Shown piece after piece: positions 1-7,686 of a stretch of 56,094 nucleotides of DNA. The translations under genes and the position numbers were made by a program. Numbering within the stretch: position 1 is the stretch's first letter; every line of letters starts with the position of its first letter. Where the stretch lies: positions 1 to 56,094 of the IMG/VR virus record IMGVR_UViG_3300027499_000663. One strand, given 5' to 3'. This stretch comes from a virus. The notes below the pieces were generated by a model. It was not told the DNA's origin, ran no database searches, and was given only the letters and a program-made list of their open reading frames with translations.

Positions 1-1032
1 TCACTTAGTAGGAGTGACTTTCTTGCCCATGCGATTGCGGATGTACTGCTCAGTCATCACCACGGTCGTATGCCCAAGTTGATCTCTCGCCTGCATGATG
101 TCACCGCTGGACTCGGCTTTGTCCGTGCCTGCCTTGGCGCGTAAATCTCGCATCTGAAATTCGGATTTCTTCACCCCGGCCGCCTCCCTGGCCAAGTCAA
201 ACCTCCTGCGCAACATCGCCACCGTCATCGGTGTGCCGTCCTCTGTAACGATCAGCCGCGTCGAGCGGACTTTGTGTTCTGACTTTCGGGACATGATTCG
301 ATCAATCAAAACCTTCAGCTCACCAGTTACCTCAATCCGGCGCTTCGCCTTTGTTTTTCCCTGCAGCACCCAAATTTGCCCGTCGCGCACGTCCCGCTCA
401 TCCATCAACCTGGTGTCGGTCACCCGCTGGCCGGTGAGATAGGCAAGGTCCATGGCATCCTGAAGGCCAACATCGGCCTTATCGTGCACACGCTTGAACA
501 GCGCATCCTCAACGTACGTGTCCCGCCCGGTTTCTTTGTTGCCCTTGATGCCCGCGCAGGGGTTGGCGAGCGACGTATAGCCTTTGTCCCGGGCGTAGTT
601 CCAGATGGCGCTGAGCAGCGCTTTTTCACGATTCGCCCGGACGGGTGCCGCTTTGCGCCAGGTGAGGTACTGGCGAACGTGCAACGGCTCGATCGTCTCC
701 AGTGGCGCGGGCGGATCATCGAAGAACGCGATCAGGTTTTTCACTTCGCGTTTGTTATCGAACTGCGTGGCCTTCCCCTTGGAAGGAACAATGTCGACCA
801 TATATTTTTCAGCGACATAGCGGAAAGTTATGACTTTGGCGACAAGATCGGTCGCTGTGCGGTCACGCTCCAGCTTCGCGTACTCCATGATCGCAAGCCC
901 GTAATCGCTCCCAAGCGGAATTTCTTTGCGGTCCTTTCCGCCAGTGTCGTAATAGTAGAAGACTCGGCCGCTGGCCTTCTTGCGCTCCCGCAGCCGGGCG
1001 ATGGAGCCCGGTTTACTTGGTCGTCGTCCCAT
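1..1032 (-). CDS. int: Tyrosine-recombinase integrase
   Basis: Site-specific recombinase of 343 aa that would integrate and excise the prophage at the tRNA-Leu(UAA) gene. The C-terminal catalytic domain shows Arg203 (TGQRVTD), a Lys around 226 (QGKTKAK), a box II reading RDLR (295-298) where most family members have HxLR, His321 (LGHTT) and the nucleophile Tyr330 (TEQYIR). An N-terminal arm-binding region and a SAM-like core-binding region (about 70-165) precede it. I chose the ATG at 1032, one base after the stop of the DUF4224 gene. A TTG at 1077 in the same frame would overlap that gene. The stop codon touches the window edge, so attL should lie immediately outside. Confidence 0.95.
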   Translation of the reverse strand: MGRRPSKPGSIARLRERKKASGRVFYYYDTGGKDRKEIPLGSDYGLAIMEYAKLERDRTATDLVAKVITFRYVAEKYMVDIVPSKGKATQFDNKREVKNLIAFFDDPPAPLETIEPLHVRQYLTWRKAAPVRANREKALLSAIWNYARDKGYTSLANPCAGIKGNKETGRDTYVEDALFKRVHDKADVGLQDAMDLAYLTGQRVTDTRLMDERDVRDGQIWVLQGKTKAKRRIEVTGELKVLIDRIMSRKSEHKVRSTRLIVTEDGTPMTVAMLRRRFDLAREAAGVKKSEFQMRDLRAKAGTDKAESSGDIMQARDQLGHTTVVMTEQYIRNRMGKKVTPTK

Positions 1033-1033
1033 G

Positions 1034-1240
1034 TCAGCTGGCCTTACGTGATTTCCATATGGGTTTTTCCGCTTCAAACGTTCCGACCGCGGTCACTGCC
1101 ATGGCGGTAACGCTTGGCCAGCCGTTCACTTTAATCGTGTGACGGACGCCATTCTTCTTCAGGTTGAGGATTTGTCCTGCTTTGGTTCGCGCGCCAGTGA
1201 GCTCGCAAACCTCCTCGTGGGATAGAAACTGGATGGTCAT
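1034..1240 (-). CDS. DUF4224 protein, likely excisionase-like
   Basis: A 68-aa protein beginning MTIQFLSHEEVCELTG, the typical start of DUF4224 proteins. These often sit directly upstream of phage integrases and have a MerR/Xis-like winged-helix appearance (HEEVCELTGARTKAGQI). It ends one base before the integrase ATG, so the two are translationally coupled. The ATG at 1240 has GGAG six bases upstream; an in-frame ATG at 1252 is a weaker alternative. An Xis or directionality role is inferred from position. Confidence 0.8.
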   Translation of the reverse strand: MTIQFLSHEEVCELTGARTKAGQILNLKKNGVRHTIKVNGWPSVTAMAVTAVGTFEAEKPIWKSRKAS

Positions 1241-1279
1241 GAGCTGCTCCATGCCGCGAGTGGCGGCAGAAGGTGGGGA

Positions 1280-2005
1280 TTAGATGGCCATCTCGGCCTG
1301 GGTTTCTCGTTGCCAGATCGGCGAACTGTTGTGCGATTCGATGCGGTCAGCGATGACGTTGGCGCGCTGGCCGGCAGTTGGCGGTGGGTACATCCCGAAT
1401 CGGTTGATGCTTCCGCCGTTGACCGCAGCGTTTGTTGAGTCAGCCGAGGCGAATGGCAGGTGCTGGAAGATGGCAGGATCCAGCATGCGCAGACCGTGAA
1501 GTCGGCATGTGGGCCGCCCCTGGTCGTCGCAGATGACGTCCATCGCTGAACCGATCCGCTTCCACCATGGCGACGTGCCTGGGCTCGCCCATTGGCCGGA
1601 GCTGCCAATTGCCACTGTTGGCCAGTCAGCAGCAAGGCGCGCAAGCCGCTCGAGCGATTCATGCAGATGCCACACCGGCACGCCGCGCAACTCCGCCGGC
1701 CATGCCGCCAACAATGCATCGTTCGCCTCTTCGTCCCCATCAATGACATCGGGAATCAGCGCCCAATCGAAACCCGGGTGCCGATGCCATTGCTCAACCC
1801 ATCGGGTATATCCGTCGACGTCCAGCGTGCCGCCTTTCTTCCACACCGAAAACGCGCCGTTGTCGAAAACGAATGACTGACAGACATCGGCGACAATGCC
1901 CATATCGTCTTGGCGTGGGAACGGTACAAGCGCATGCCGGCCGGCAAGGAACCGGGCGCCGTCTTGCCGCGTGCCGCCGATGGGCGTGCCGTGATAAGCG
2001 ATCAT
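1280..2005 (-). CDS. TGT/DpdA-like phage protein (queuine transglycosylase fold?)
   Basis: A 241-aa protein of a family frequent in phages. It has conserved stretches FDNGAFS, FDWALIPDVIDG, PVWHLHES, AIGSSGQW, LHGLRMLD and ASADSTNAA. The arrangement (Asp-rich barrel strands, then GSSG, then LHGLRM and ADS) resembles tRNA-guanine transglycosylases and their phage DNA-modifying relatives (DpdA), which swap guanine for a 7-deazaguanine. No preQ0 synthesis genes (FolE, QueD, QueE, QueC) are in the window, so any substrate would come from the host. Its start overlaps the preceding gene by ATGA. The fold assignment is from memory of motifs and is moderate. Confidence 0.55.
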   Translation of the reverse strand: MIAYHGTPIGGTRQDGARFLAGRHALVPFPRQDDMGIVADVCQSFVFDNGAFSVWKKGGTLDVDGYTRWVEQWHRHPGFDWALIPDVIDGDEEANDALLAAWPAELRGVPVWHLHESLERLARLAADWPTVAIGSSGQWASPGTSPWWKRIGSAMDVICDDQGRPTCRLHGLRMLDPAIFQHLPFASADSTNAAVNGGSINRFGMYPPPTAGQRANVIADRIESHNSSPIWQRETQAEMAI

Positions 2006-2247
2006 CCGCAGAGCCTCACTGTTTCGATTTCGACGCCCTGGTGGGTGGCTATGATTGTTTGATCACCGCCCAGCGCTTCAGACAGGCGATCAGCTATCTG
2101 TTCGTGCCAACCTTTCTTGATGATCGCGGTGGCTGCTTTTATGTGTTCGACGTGGATCATCGTCGGCGACCGAACTTCCAACTGGTAAATGATGAGTTCG
2201 CCGTCGGCCGGGCAGACGGCTGCAAAGGTGTGTCGGTAGATATTCAC
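2002..2247 (-). CDS. Hypothetical phage protein, 81 aa
   Basis: Small soluble protein (MNIYRHTFAAVCP...) of no recognised family, overlapping the TGT-like gene by four bases. I chose the GTG at 2247 because GAGGA lies eight bases upstream. A GTG at 2271 in frame has no such site. The content looks like a small alpha/beta domain with a helix near IKKGWHEQIADRLSEAL. Part of the leftward early operon. Confidence 0.6.
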   Translation of the reverse strand: MNIYRHTFAAVCPADGELIIYQLEVRSPTMIHVEHIKAATAIIKKGWHEQIADRLSEALGGDQTIIATHQGVEIETVRLCG

Positions 2248-2297
2248 GCGCAGTCCTCGCCCGCCGTTCACCGGCAGGCTGGTAGGTGGAAGAGGGG

Positions 2298-2576
2298 TCA
2301 GGCTGTTGCTTTGGCCAGGGCTTCGCGCCGGGCTTTCATGATCTTCGCCACATCGCCTGGGTATTCGATTTCAACCGCGCCAAAATCGACTGCCTTTTCA
2401 CGTTTGCTGGTGCAGATGTCGAAGTGGCTTTTGATCGTGCCAGGGTATTGATGCCAGCGCCGCTGTACGCCGATCTTGTCAGCCATGGCCAGCAGCTCTT
2501 CGTCGGAGTCGGCGAGCATGTGAAACATCTTCATTCGCCCATAGCTGGCGTTCATGTTGTCGACGTAGACGGTCAT
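2298..2576 (-). CDS. DUF4031 domain protein
   Basis: A 92-aa protein starting MTVYVDNMNASYGRMK, with WHQYPGTIKSHFDI and SKREKAVDFGAVEI, the family signature of DUF4031. This family is common in phages and bacteria; its function is not established. It fills nearly the whole protein. The start codon is coupled by ATGA to an 18-codon reading frame upstream, within a chain of overlapping early genes. Confidence 0.85.
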   Translation of the reverse strand: MTVYVDNMNASYGRMKMFHMLADSDEELLAMADKIGVQRRWHQYPGTIKSHFDICTSKREKAVDFGAVEIEYPGDVAKIMKARREALAKATA

Positions 2577-2629
2577 CGCCGCGGCCCCTTGTAGCAGTAC
2601 ACGTAGGCGAACCAGGCGAGGGCGATCAT
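2573..2629 (-). CDS. Possible 18-aa coupled microprotein
   Basis: An 18-codon frame (MIALAWFAYVYCYKGPRR) whose ATG overlaps the stop of the gene upstream and whose TGA overlaps the ATG of the DUF4031 gene, both as ATGA. It is hydrophobic with a basic tail, like a tiny inner-membrane peptide. It may exist only to pass ribosomes along the operon. Coupling at both ends is the only support. Confidence 0.35.
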   Translation of the reverse strand: MIALAWFAYVYCYKGPRR

Positions 2630-2922
2630 GGCGCCACCTTCAGGCCTGCGGCCTCGATGGCTTTTGCGCAGGCATGGCGCATGCCCTGGGCGGCGTAGTA
2701 AGCGTCCATGTAGCTGTCATCGATCGCGTCGTCGGGTTCATCTGGCTCGGTGGGTGTTGGTGGCAGATCAATCACCAGCGCGGCGCGGGACGCCGTCCAG
2801 CAACGTAGGTACAGGTCCCGGTTGCGTGCCGAGCTTGCACTGCCGGCTCCGATCATTTCCCGTTCGAGCGGGAACATGCCGAAATACCAAGCGTCGAATT
2901 CATCGCGAATCTTGTCGCTCAT
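2626..2922 (-). CDS. Hypothetical phage protein, 98 aa
   Basis: Acidic protein beginning MSDKIRDEFDAWYFGMFP, with a pattern seen in many Pseudomonas and enteric phage early proteins (a helical EFDAW...LYLRCWTASRAA segment). No function is known to me. The ATG at 2922 is preferred over one at 2934 because it overlaps the stop of the 23-aa gene upstream. The TGA overlaps the next ATG. Confidence 0.7.
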   Translation of the reverse strand: MSDKIRDEFDAWYFGMFPLEREMIGAGSASSARNRDLYLRCWTASRAALVIDLPPTPTEPDEPDDAIDDSYMDAYYAAQGMRHACAKAIEAAGLKVAP

Positions 2923-2990
2923 GAGGTCACCCATAGGGTCAATGGAAGCCAGAAGAAGAGGGCGCAGCCGGCTATTGAGGTCAGGAGCAT
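2919..2990 (-). CDS. Possible 23-aa membrane microprotein
   Basis: A 23-residue frame (MLLTSIAGCALFFWLPLTLW...) that is essentially one transmembrane helix. Its ATG overlaps the upstream stop as TGATG, and its TGA overlaps the next ATG, giving an unbroken coupled chain. Too short for homology; support is hydrophobicity plus coupling. Confidence 0.4.
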   Translation of the reverse strand: MLLTSIAGCALFFWLPLTLWVTS

Positions 2991-3436
2991 CAGTAATCCC
3001 CCCAGCCCAGGCCCTGAATGTATTCGCTCGGAATTGTCACGGCCCCGGTCGGGATCGTGCTTTCAACTTCGAGGTTACCGAAGTAGCCGATGGCCGCTAG
3101 TGCCCGCTCCATCGACAATTGCGCATGCCGAAGCTGCCAAGACTTACGCGCCTTGTAAGAGCGGAGCGCCAAGGCTTTGTCGGTGTAGGCGAAGCGACGG
3201 CCCCAGGTGCCGCCTTCCTTCAGGACGCGTTTTCGGTGCTTCTTCACTGCGTCTGCGGTCCAGCTGTATTGCGGTCCGTTGACCAGATCGCAGGTGTGCT
3301 TGTCGCCGATGTAGTAGCACTGCGCTGTTTCACCGATCACCTGGTAGGTGATGCAGTGCACCTCAAGACCTTCTGGCCCGATAGTGTCGATATAGCGGTA
3401 GTGCTCTGGCGAAGCCGGTTTCTTTTCTTCAGGCAT
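2990..3436 (-). CDS. Hypothetical phage protein, 148 aa
   Basis: Basic-tailed protein beginning MPEEKKPASPEHYRY, with a beta-rich middle (EGLEVHCITYQVIGETAQCYYIG) and a helical C-terminal half. No family recognised. The ATG at 3436 has AAGGA seven bases upstream. An in-frame start at 3547 would add a proline-rich stretch without a ribosome site and would overlap the opposite-strand gene's promoter region. Confidence 0.65.
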   Translation of the reverse strand: MPEEKKPASPEHYRYIDTIGPEGLEVHCITYQVIGETAQCYYIGDKHTCDLVNGPQYSWTADAVKKHRKRVLKEGGTWGRRFAYTDKALALRSYKARKSWQLRHAQLSMERALAAIGYFGNLEVESTIPTGAVTIPSEYIQGLGWGDY

Positions 3437-3623
3437 GACTTCATCCTTGCCGCTATAGCGGCTGACTTTGAGGGGTAGGGAGTTACTGCGGGTTGGAGGA
3501 CGGATGCACTCTAGAAAATGAATCTGGCACTCGATGCTTTTCGGCATCTTGGATGCGTTAATCTCGATGCCCGTGAACCTGTCAATTTTTGTTGCAGTTG
3601 AGTGTCGCTCAAGGGAAAAGCAA

Positions 3624-4406
3624 ATGCGTAATGGTTTATGCGGTTTGTGCGGACAGGCAGGGATCTTAAAGAAAAGTCACCTGCTACCTAAATCAGCGTA
3701 CAAGCAAGTTAGAGATCTGCCCTCAGAAGGTGGAAAATCACCTATGAGGATAGACATGCAGTCGGGAAAATTTGGTAGAACTGATAAGCAGGTGGATGCT
3801 CATCTCCTATGTTCAAAATGCGAGCATCTTTTTTCCAAACATGGAGAAGCGATCGTTGCCAAGCAATGGGGTACCCATCATGAATTTCCTCTGCTTGAAC
3901 GTCTAATGATTATTCGTCCCGCAGAAATTAGCGTTCGCAGACGACTGTTTGTTCCCAACCAGCTTCCCGACGAGTTGAGTTTAGCCCTCTACTACTTCGC
4001 AGTCAGCGTATTCTGGCGCGCCTTAGAATGGCCGGTCCCGGCGCCGGGCTTAAAAAGCTGTAAGGGGGCTTGCACTGGGGCGCAGCTAGAAAAGCTGAGG
4101 AGGTTTCTCTTGAATCCGCAGGGGTACATAGAGGGTTTATTGCTAGTGGCGGACGTTAACACTCAGCCAGAAATGAACGGGATTATGTCGCTACCAGCGC
4201 TAATGAGTCTGCCAAACATTAACAGTATGCAGTTTGACCTTTTGGGTATTAGATTCATGATGTTTGTTGGTGAGAGCCTCCCTGAAGAGCTAGAATTCTT
4301 ACAGGGGAGGCTAAACCGCAACTTCATTATTGTGATGTCTGATCACTCCGGAAGTAATTCGGCGAAGCAAGTCGCTAAATTTTTGCACGACAATGATATT
4401 GATTGA
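3624..4406 (+). CDS. HNH-like zinc-finger protein, accessory (moron) gene
   Basis: A 260-aa protein on the strand opposite to the surrounding operon, more AT-rich than its neighbours. Near the N-terminus it has CGLCGQ...KKSHLLPKSAYK, then about 45 residues later LLCSKCEHLFSKHGE. This is a CxxC / SHxxP / CxxCE treble-clef arrangement as in HNH-type nucleases or HNH-derived zinc domains. The rest has no recognised fold. The ATG at 3624 has AAGGGAAAAG just upstream; the longer frame from 3534 lacks support. The transposed strand and composition suggest a lysogen-expressed gene, possibly defensive. Confidence 0.65.
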   Translation: MRNGLCGLCGQAGILKKSHLLPKSAYKQVRDLPSEGGKSPMRIDMQSGKFGRTDKQVDAHLLCSKCEHLFSKHGEAIVAKQWGTHHEFPLLERLMIIRPAEISVRRRLFVPNQLPDELSLALYYFAVSVFWRALEWPVPAPGLKSCKGACTGAQLEKLRRFLLNPQGYIEGLLLVADVNTQPEMNGIMSLPALMSLPNINSMQFDLLGIRFMMFVGESLPEELEFLQGRLNRNFIIVMSDHSGSNSAKQVAKFLHDNDID

Positions 4407-4457
4407 AGTTCAGTGATTCCGTTGCCGACCAGTCTAGTGTAAACATTGTGGCGGTCC

Positions 4458-6614
4458 TCATGCGGCCACCGCTTCGCGCTGTCTTACCTTCCATGGATCA
4501 TTCGCCCTGGCCAGTGCTGCCATCGGTGGCGGGCTGACGCTGTTGCCGCACATGTGGACCTGCTGGGTCTTGGTGAACGGCTTGCCGTCGGCGCCGTGGC
4601 TGATGATGTAGTCGGTGGGAAAACCCTGGGCTTTGTACAACTCGGCCGGTTGCAGCATCCGCAGGCAGATGTCGACGATAACGTAGGGCGTGCCCTTGAT
4701 GGTGACGGTTACCAGGCCCAAGCGATCCTTGGTGGTGATCGTGGGGGCTGGCTCGTCGGCGCCGCTCACGTTCTCGGTGCCGTAATAGCTGATCAGGAAT
4801 GCCGCGACCCTCAGTGCGCCTTCCTCATGCTCCGGAGAAAGCGTGTACTCAAGCAGCGCGTGGTGCTCGGCACTGGCCGTCAGCGTCGGCACCGTCTCGT
4901 CCATGCCTCGGCCGATGCAGTTCTTCCGGAGCGTGGTCAGGTGCGCCGAGCAAATAGCGTGGTGCTGCCCGGTAGTGACCGTTGGTACCGGGTTTCTGAG
5001 GTCTGTGGCCGCGTGGCCGGTTGTGTTGCTGATCAGCGTCGCCGTCACCAGCTGCTGCTGGCTGCCGGTGTTGGTCACCGTGGTCATCGGGTCTTCGATG
5101 CTCTTCGCGTCGGTAGTGTTGAACCCTCCATTCATCTGGGCCATGAAAACCGTCGAGATACCCATGGCGTGGGCGGCGCCGGCCGGGCGCTGGTAGGTGC
5201 CACCGCTGGTGATGGTCGGCAGCGGCTCGTCGATCGCCTTGCCTTCGTCCGAAAACCGAAACTTGACCAGGTGCGCCGAAGCTATCGCGCGGTGGTTCTG
5301 GGTCATCAGCGTTCCCGCGGGTTGATCCACGGATGCTGGCTTGCCAGAGTACTCGGGCCCACCGGTGCCGACCAAGACAGCACTTGTGAGCGCATGCTTC
5401 ACACCGCCTGCTACCACTGTGCCAAGCGGCTGGTCCAGGCCAGGCACGCGCGGCTCTTGCCCGGCGCGCTCGCCGTATCCGGTTTGAATCAGGGTCGGGC
5501 TGATCAGCGTCAGTTCACCCCGGTTGGCGCACGTAACAGTCGGCAGTGGTTCGTGCGGGTCGTTAATGCGATCGCTGCCCTGGTGCGTGGCTGGCGCGAT
5601 GATCGGGCTGGCCACGGCAAACGAACCACCGCGCGGCCAAGACGTTACGGTGCGCAGTGGTTCCTGCGCAGACTGGACGCTTTCACCGGACCAGTTCGCG
5701 ATCGGCACAATAAACGGATCGGCCGCATCGATGACGAATTTCTTCATGCCCTTGGCAATTCGGCGAAGCGTGGCTGGTGCCAGCGGCTTCGGCCTGTCGA
5801 AAATGCTTTTGCTCGGGATCGTCCAGTCGATGCATTCGGCGGCGGTGCGCCACTTCTTCTGTCCTTTGGCCGGGTGCTTGGCGTGGGTCGGCGCAGGCCA
5901 AACGATAGGCTGGCCGTCGCAGCGGGCGATCATGAACAGTCGCTCACGGCTGGTCGGCGCGCCGAAGTCGCATGCCTTGATGACCCGCCACTCAACGACA
6001 TAGCCCAGGCGCTGCAGCTCGGCGACGAACACGGCCCAGGTCTGCCCACGGCGTTTCGGGTCAGGCACCAGGAACTGCTGGTGAACCGATACCACTTCGC
6101 CAGGTTCAGCAACACCGCCGCCCAGCTTCACAACCCGGCCGGTTGCCTTGTCGCGCTTGGCAATCAGCGGCCCCCATTGGAGGATCTGCTTCACGTTCTC
6201 CAGGCTGATGACACGGGGCTTCTTCTTGCCTGCCCACTTTAGGCCGATCCACGACAGGTTCCGGATCTCCCGCTTGCGCGGTTGGCCCCCGGCGGCCTGG
6301 CTGTGATGCGTGCAGTCCGGCGACATGTGGAACCAACCAACGGCTTTGCCGCCGCACTCGGTATCCGGATCCCCATCGAACACGTCGGTGGTGTAGTGCA
6401 CCGCGCCAGGGTGATTGACGGTGTGCATGCTGATCGCCTGAGGGCTGTGGTTCTTCGCGACATTCACCGCGCGGCCCAGGCCCATCTCAAGCCCGGTACC
6501 GGCGCCACCACCACCGCAGAAGAAGTCGACAACGATTTCATCGTCCTGAGTGCTGAAGCCGAGTCCGTATTGAGTTTTGAAATCGAAGGGGTGTTTCTTC
6601 TGTTGTGCGGACAT
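4458..6614 (-). CDS. DNA (cytosine-5) methyltransferase with repeat-expanded middle
   Basis: A 718-aa C5-cytosine methyltransferase. Motif I is VVDFFCGGGGAGTG (about 28-41); the catalytic loop is SPDCTHHS with Cys101; motif VI is SLENVKQI (about 138-144); motif VIII is SRERLFMIA (about 221-229). Motifs IX-X are AQGFPTDY and CGNSVSPP near the end. It is roughly twice the usual size. Residues about 315-645 hold about nine copies of a motif of type DEPLPTITSG, EPLPTVTC, NPVPTVTTG, occupying the target-recognition position. It likely protects phage DNA from restriction. No partner restriction gene is seen. Monocistronic between two plus-strand genes. Confidence 0.93.
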   Translation of the reverse strand: MSAQQKKHPFDFKTQYGLGFSTQDDEIVVDFFCGGGGAGTGLEMGLGRAVNVAKNHSPQAISMHTVNHPGAVHYTTDVFDGDPDTECGGKAVGWFHMSPDCTHHSQAAGGQPRKREIRNLSWIGLKWAGKKKPRVISLENVKQILQWGPLIAKRDKATGRVVKLGGGVAEPGEVVSVHQQFLVPDPKRRGQTWAVFVAELQRLGYVVEWRVIKACDFGAPTSRERLFMIARCDGQPIVWPAPTHAKHPAKGQKKWRTAAECIDWTIPSKSIFDRPKPLAPATLRRIAKGMKKFVIDAADPFIVPIANWSGESVQSAQEPLRTVTSWPRGGSFAVASPIIAPATHQGSDRINDPHEPLPTVTCANRGELTLISPTLIQTGYGERAGQEPRVPGLDQPLGTVVAGGVKHALTSAVLVGTGGPEYSGKPASVDQPAGTLMTQNHRAIASAHLVKFRFSDEGKAIDEPLPTITSGGTYQRPAGAAHAMGISTVFMAQMNGGFNTTDAKSIEDPMTTVTNTGSQQQLVTATLISNTTGHAATDLRNPVPTVTTGQHHAICSAHLTTLRKNCIGRGMDETVPTLTASAEHHALLEYTLSPEHEEGALRVAAFLISYYGTENVSGADEPAPTITTKDRLGLVTVTIKGTPYVIVDICLRMLQPAELYKAQGFPTDYIISHGADGKPFTKTQQVHMCGNSVSPPPMAALARANDPWKVRQREAVAA

Positions 6615-6688
6615 AGGGGATCCTCGCCGGCTGGCGTGATTCGTAGAAGTGGGGTATTTGTGTTCGGCGAATTTTGACGAGTAGTACG

Positions 6689-6898
6689 ATGAATCTACGT
6701 AAAGTACAGAGAGGCCGCGTGACGGTCGTTGTTTCAGACACTGTCGCCGGTTCGGTGCTGAAGTCGGGCTGGGAAATTGAGTCGATCAGCATCTCCGCGG
6801 CAACACCAACCTCGGACGAAGTCGGTACTTATGCTTCGGAGCAAGAGGCAGTCGAGGCTGCATTTGTAAAGGCCAAGGAGCTCGGCCTGATGCCCTGA
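6689..6898 (+). CDS. Hypothetical protein, 69 aa
   Basis: Small protein (MNLRKVQRGRVTVVVSDTV) with a beta-hairpin start and a helix near the end (SEQEAVEAAFVKAKELGLMP). It is divergent from the methyltransferase gene, so the roughly 75 bp between them must hold two promoters. The ribosome site is weak; a TTG at 6674 is an alternative start. Not recognised. Confidence 0.5.
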   Translation: MNLRKVQRGRVTVVVSDTVAGSVLKSGWEIESISISAATPTSDEVGTYASEQEAVEAAFVKAKELGLMP

Positions 6899-6975
6899 GA
6901 CGCCGGTGGTAGCAATTGAGTTCGGGTTGGGTTCTTCGTGTTCGGCCCGGCATGGAGCCGGAACCAGGAGGAAAG

Positions 6976-7290
6976 ATGTCTGTTTGGAGCGAGTTGTTTT
7001 CCGGTGTGGCTGGCGCGCTGTTGGTTCTGGTGGTGCAGAAGACGGGGTCGACGTGGTCAAACCGTCGCGATTCGGACGCTATCTATCGATGGATGGAGAG
7101 CGAGTCCAGATTAGCTGGATCTCCGGACTTCAGGTCAACCCGTGCAATAGCGAGTCATACCAATCTCACGGAAGAGCGCGTTCGTCTTCTGTGCAGCATT
7201 CACCCTTTGATTTTCCTTTCGACGGGGACCCAGCCAGATCTATGGACGATCAAGGAGCGCATGCGGAACCCTCAGCACCACATGTCCTGA
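6976..7290 (+). CDS. Small membrane-anchored protein with HTH-like tail
   Basis: A 104-aa protein. Residues about 6-22 (LFSGVAGALLVLVVQKT) form one membrane helix. The rest is cytoplasmic-looking, and STRAIASHTNLTEERVRLLC reads like a winged-helix recognition region. The ATG at 6976 is preceded by AGGAGGAAAG, a near-ideal ribosome site, which rules out the longer frame from 6916. It converges with the next gene, whose stop codon directly abuts it. Function unknown; a membrane-tethered sensor is a guess. Confidence 0.6.
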   Translation: MSVWSELFSGVAGALLVLVVQKTGSTWSNRRDSDAIYRWMESESRLAGSPDFRSTRAIASHTNLTEERVRLLCSIHPLIFLSTGTQPDLWTIKERMRNPQHHMS

Positions 7291-7605
7291 TCAATCATCG
7301 TGACCGATGCGCAGCGACTCGCGGTCAAAGGCAAGCTTCAATTTCCGCGACACGTTTTCTGGTATCACGTATTCGTGTCGCGGTGGCGGTTCGAGCAGGG
7401 GAAGGGCGCCTCCCGGACCAAGACCGTGCAGGTGGTGAATCATCAGCGTAATCGCCTCGCCAGATTCCTCGATGCCACTCCAGGCCATCAGCTCAGCAAG
7501 TGCTTGCCGCGTGCCGGGCAGGCAATGAAACCGAACCTCTACTTCGCCGCGGCTCTTCCTCTTCGCCGCGGCCTTCTCTGACCGTTCCGCATTGCTCTTG
7601 GCCAT
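7291..7605 (-). CDS. Hypothetical early phage protein, 104 aa
   Basis: Protein with a very basic N-terminus (MAKSNAERSEKAAAKRKSR) followed by EVRFHCLPGTRQALAELMAWSGIEESGEAITLMIHHLH. This looks like a ribbon-helix-helix or small DNA-binding domain, followed by a Pro-rich linker. The ATG at 7605 follows GAGGCAGGCC. The 3' part contains one copy of the CGCGACACG inverted repeat (7346-7382), which encodes RHEYVIPENVSR. DNA binding is inferred only. Confidence 0.65.
   Translation of the reverse strand: MAKSNAERSEKAAAKRKSRGEVEVRFHCLPGTRQALAELMAWSGIEESGEAITLMIHHLHGLGPGGALPLLEPPPRHEYVIPENVSRKLKLAFDRESLRIGHDD
7346..7382. repeat. Inverted repeat, copy 1 of 3
   Basis: CGCGACACG at 7346-7354 and its exact complement CGTGTCGCG at 7374-7382, 19 bases apart. 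The flanking base pair also matches, giving 10-bp arms. It lies inside the coding sequence of the 104-aa early protein. The same arms and nearly the same spacing occur at 17098-17133 and 24171-24206. Confidence 0.85.
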
Positions 7606-7686
7606 GGCCTGCCTCTTCAATTCCGTGGGCCGGTATATCCAGCCATGTCTGTCGTCGGCGCTGGCGCACCTGGTTGCTGATGCGTT

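Noticed and set aside
1-1077. Longer integrase from a TTG at 1077
   Set aside because: It would overlap the DUF4224 gene by 44 bases, while the ATG at 1032 is adjacent to that gene's stop.
4446-6242. Plus-strand frame of 598 codons opposite the methyltransferase
   Set aside because: It is the GC-rich mirror of a gene with all C5-methyltransferase motifs; its translation is Arg/Gly/Val-rich and has no motif.
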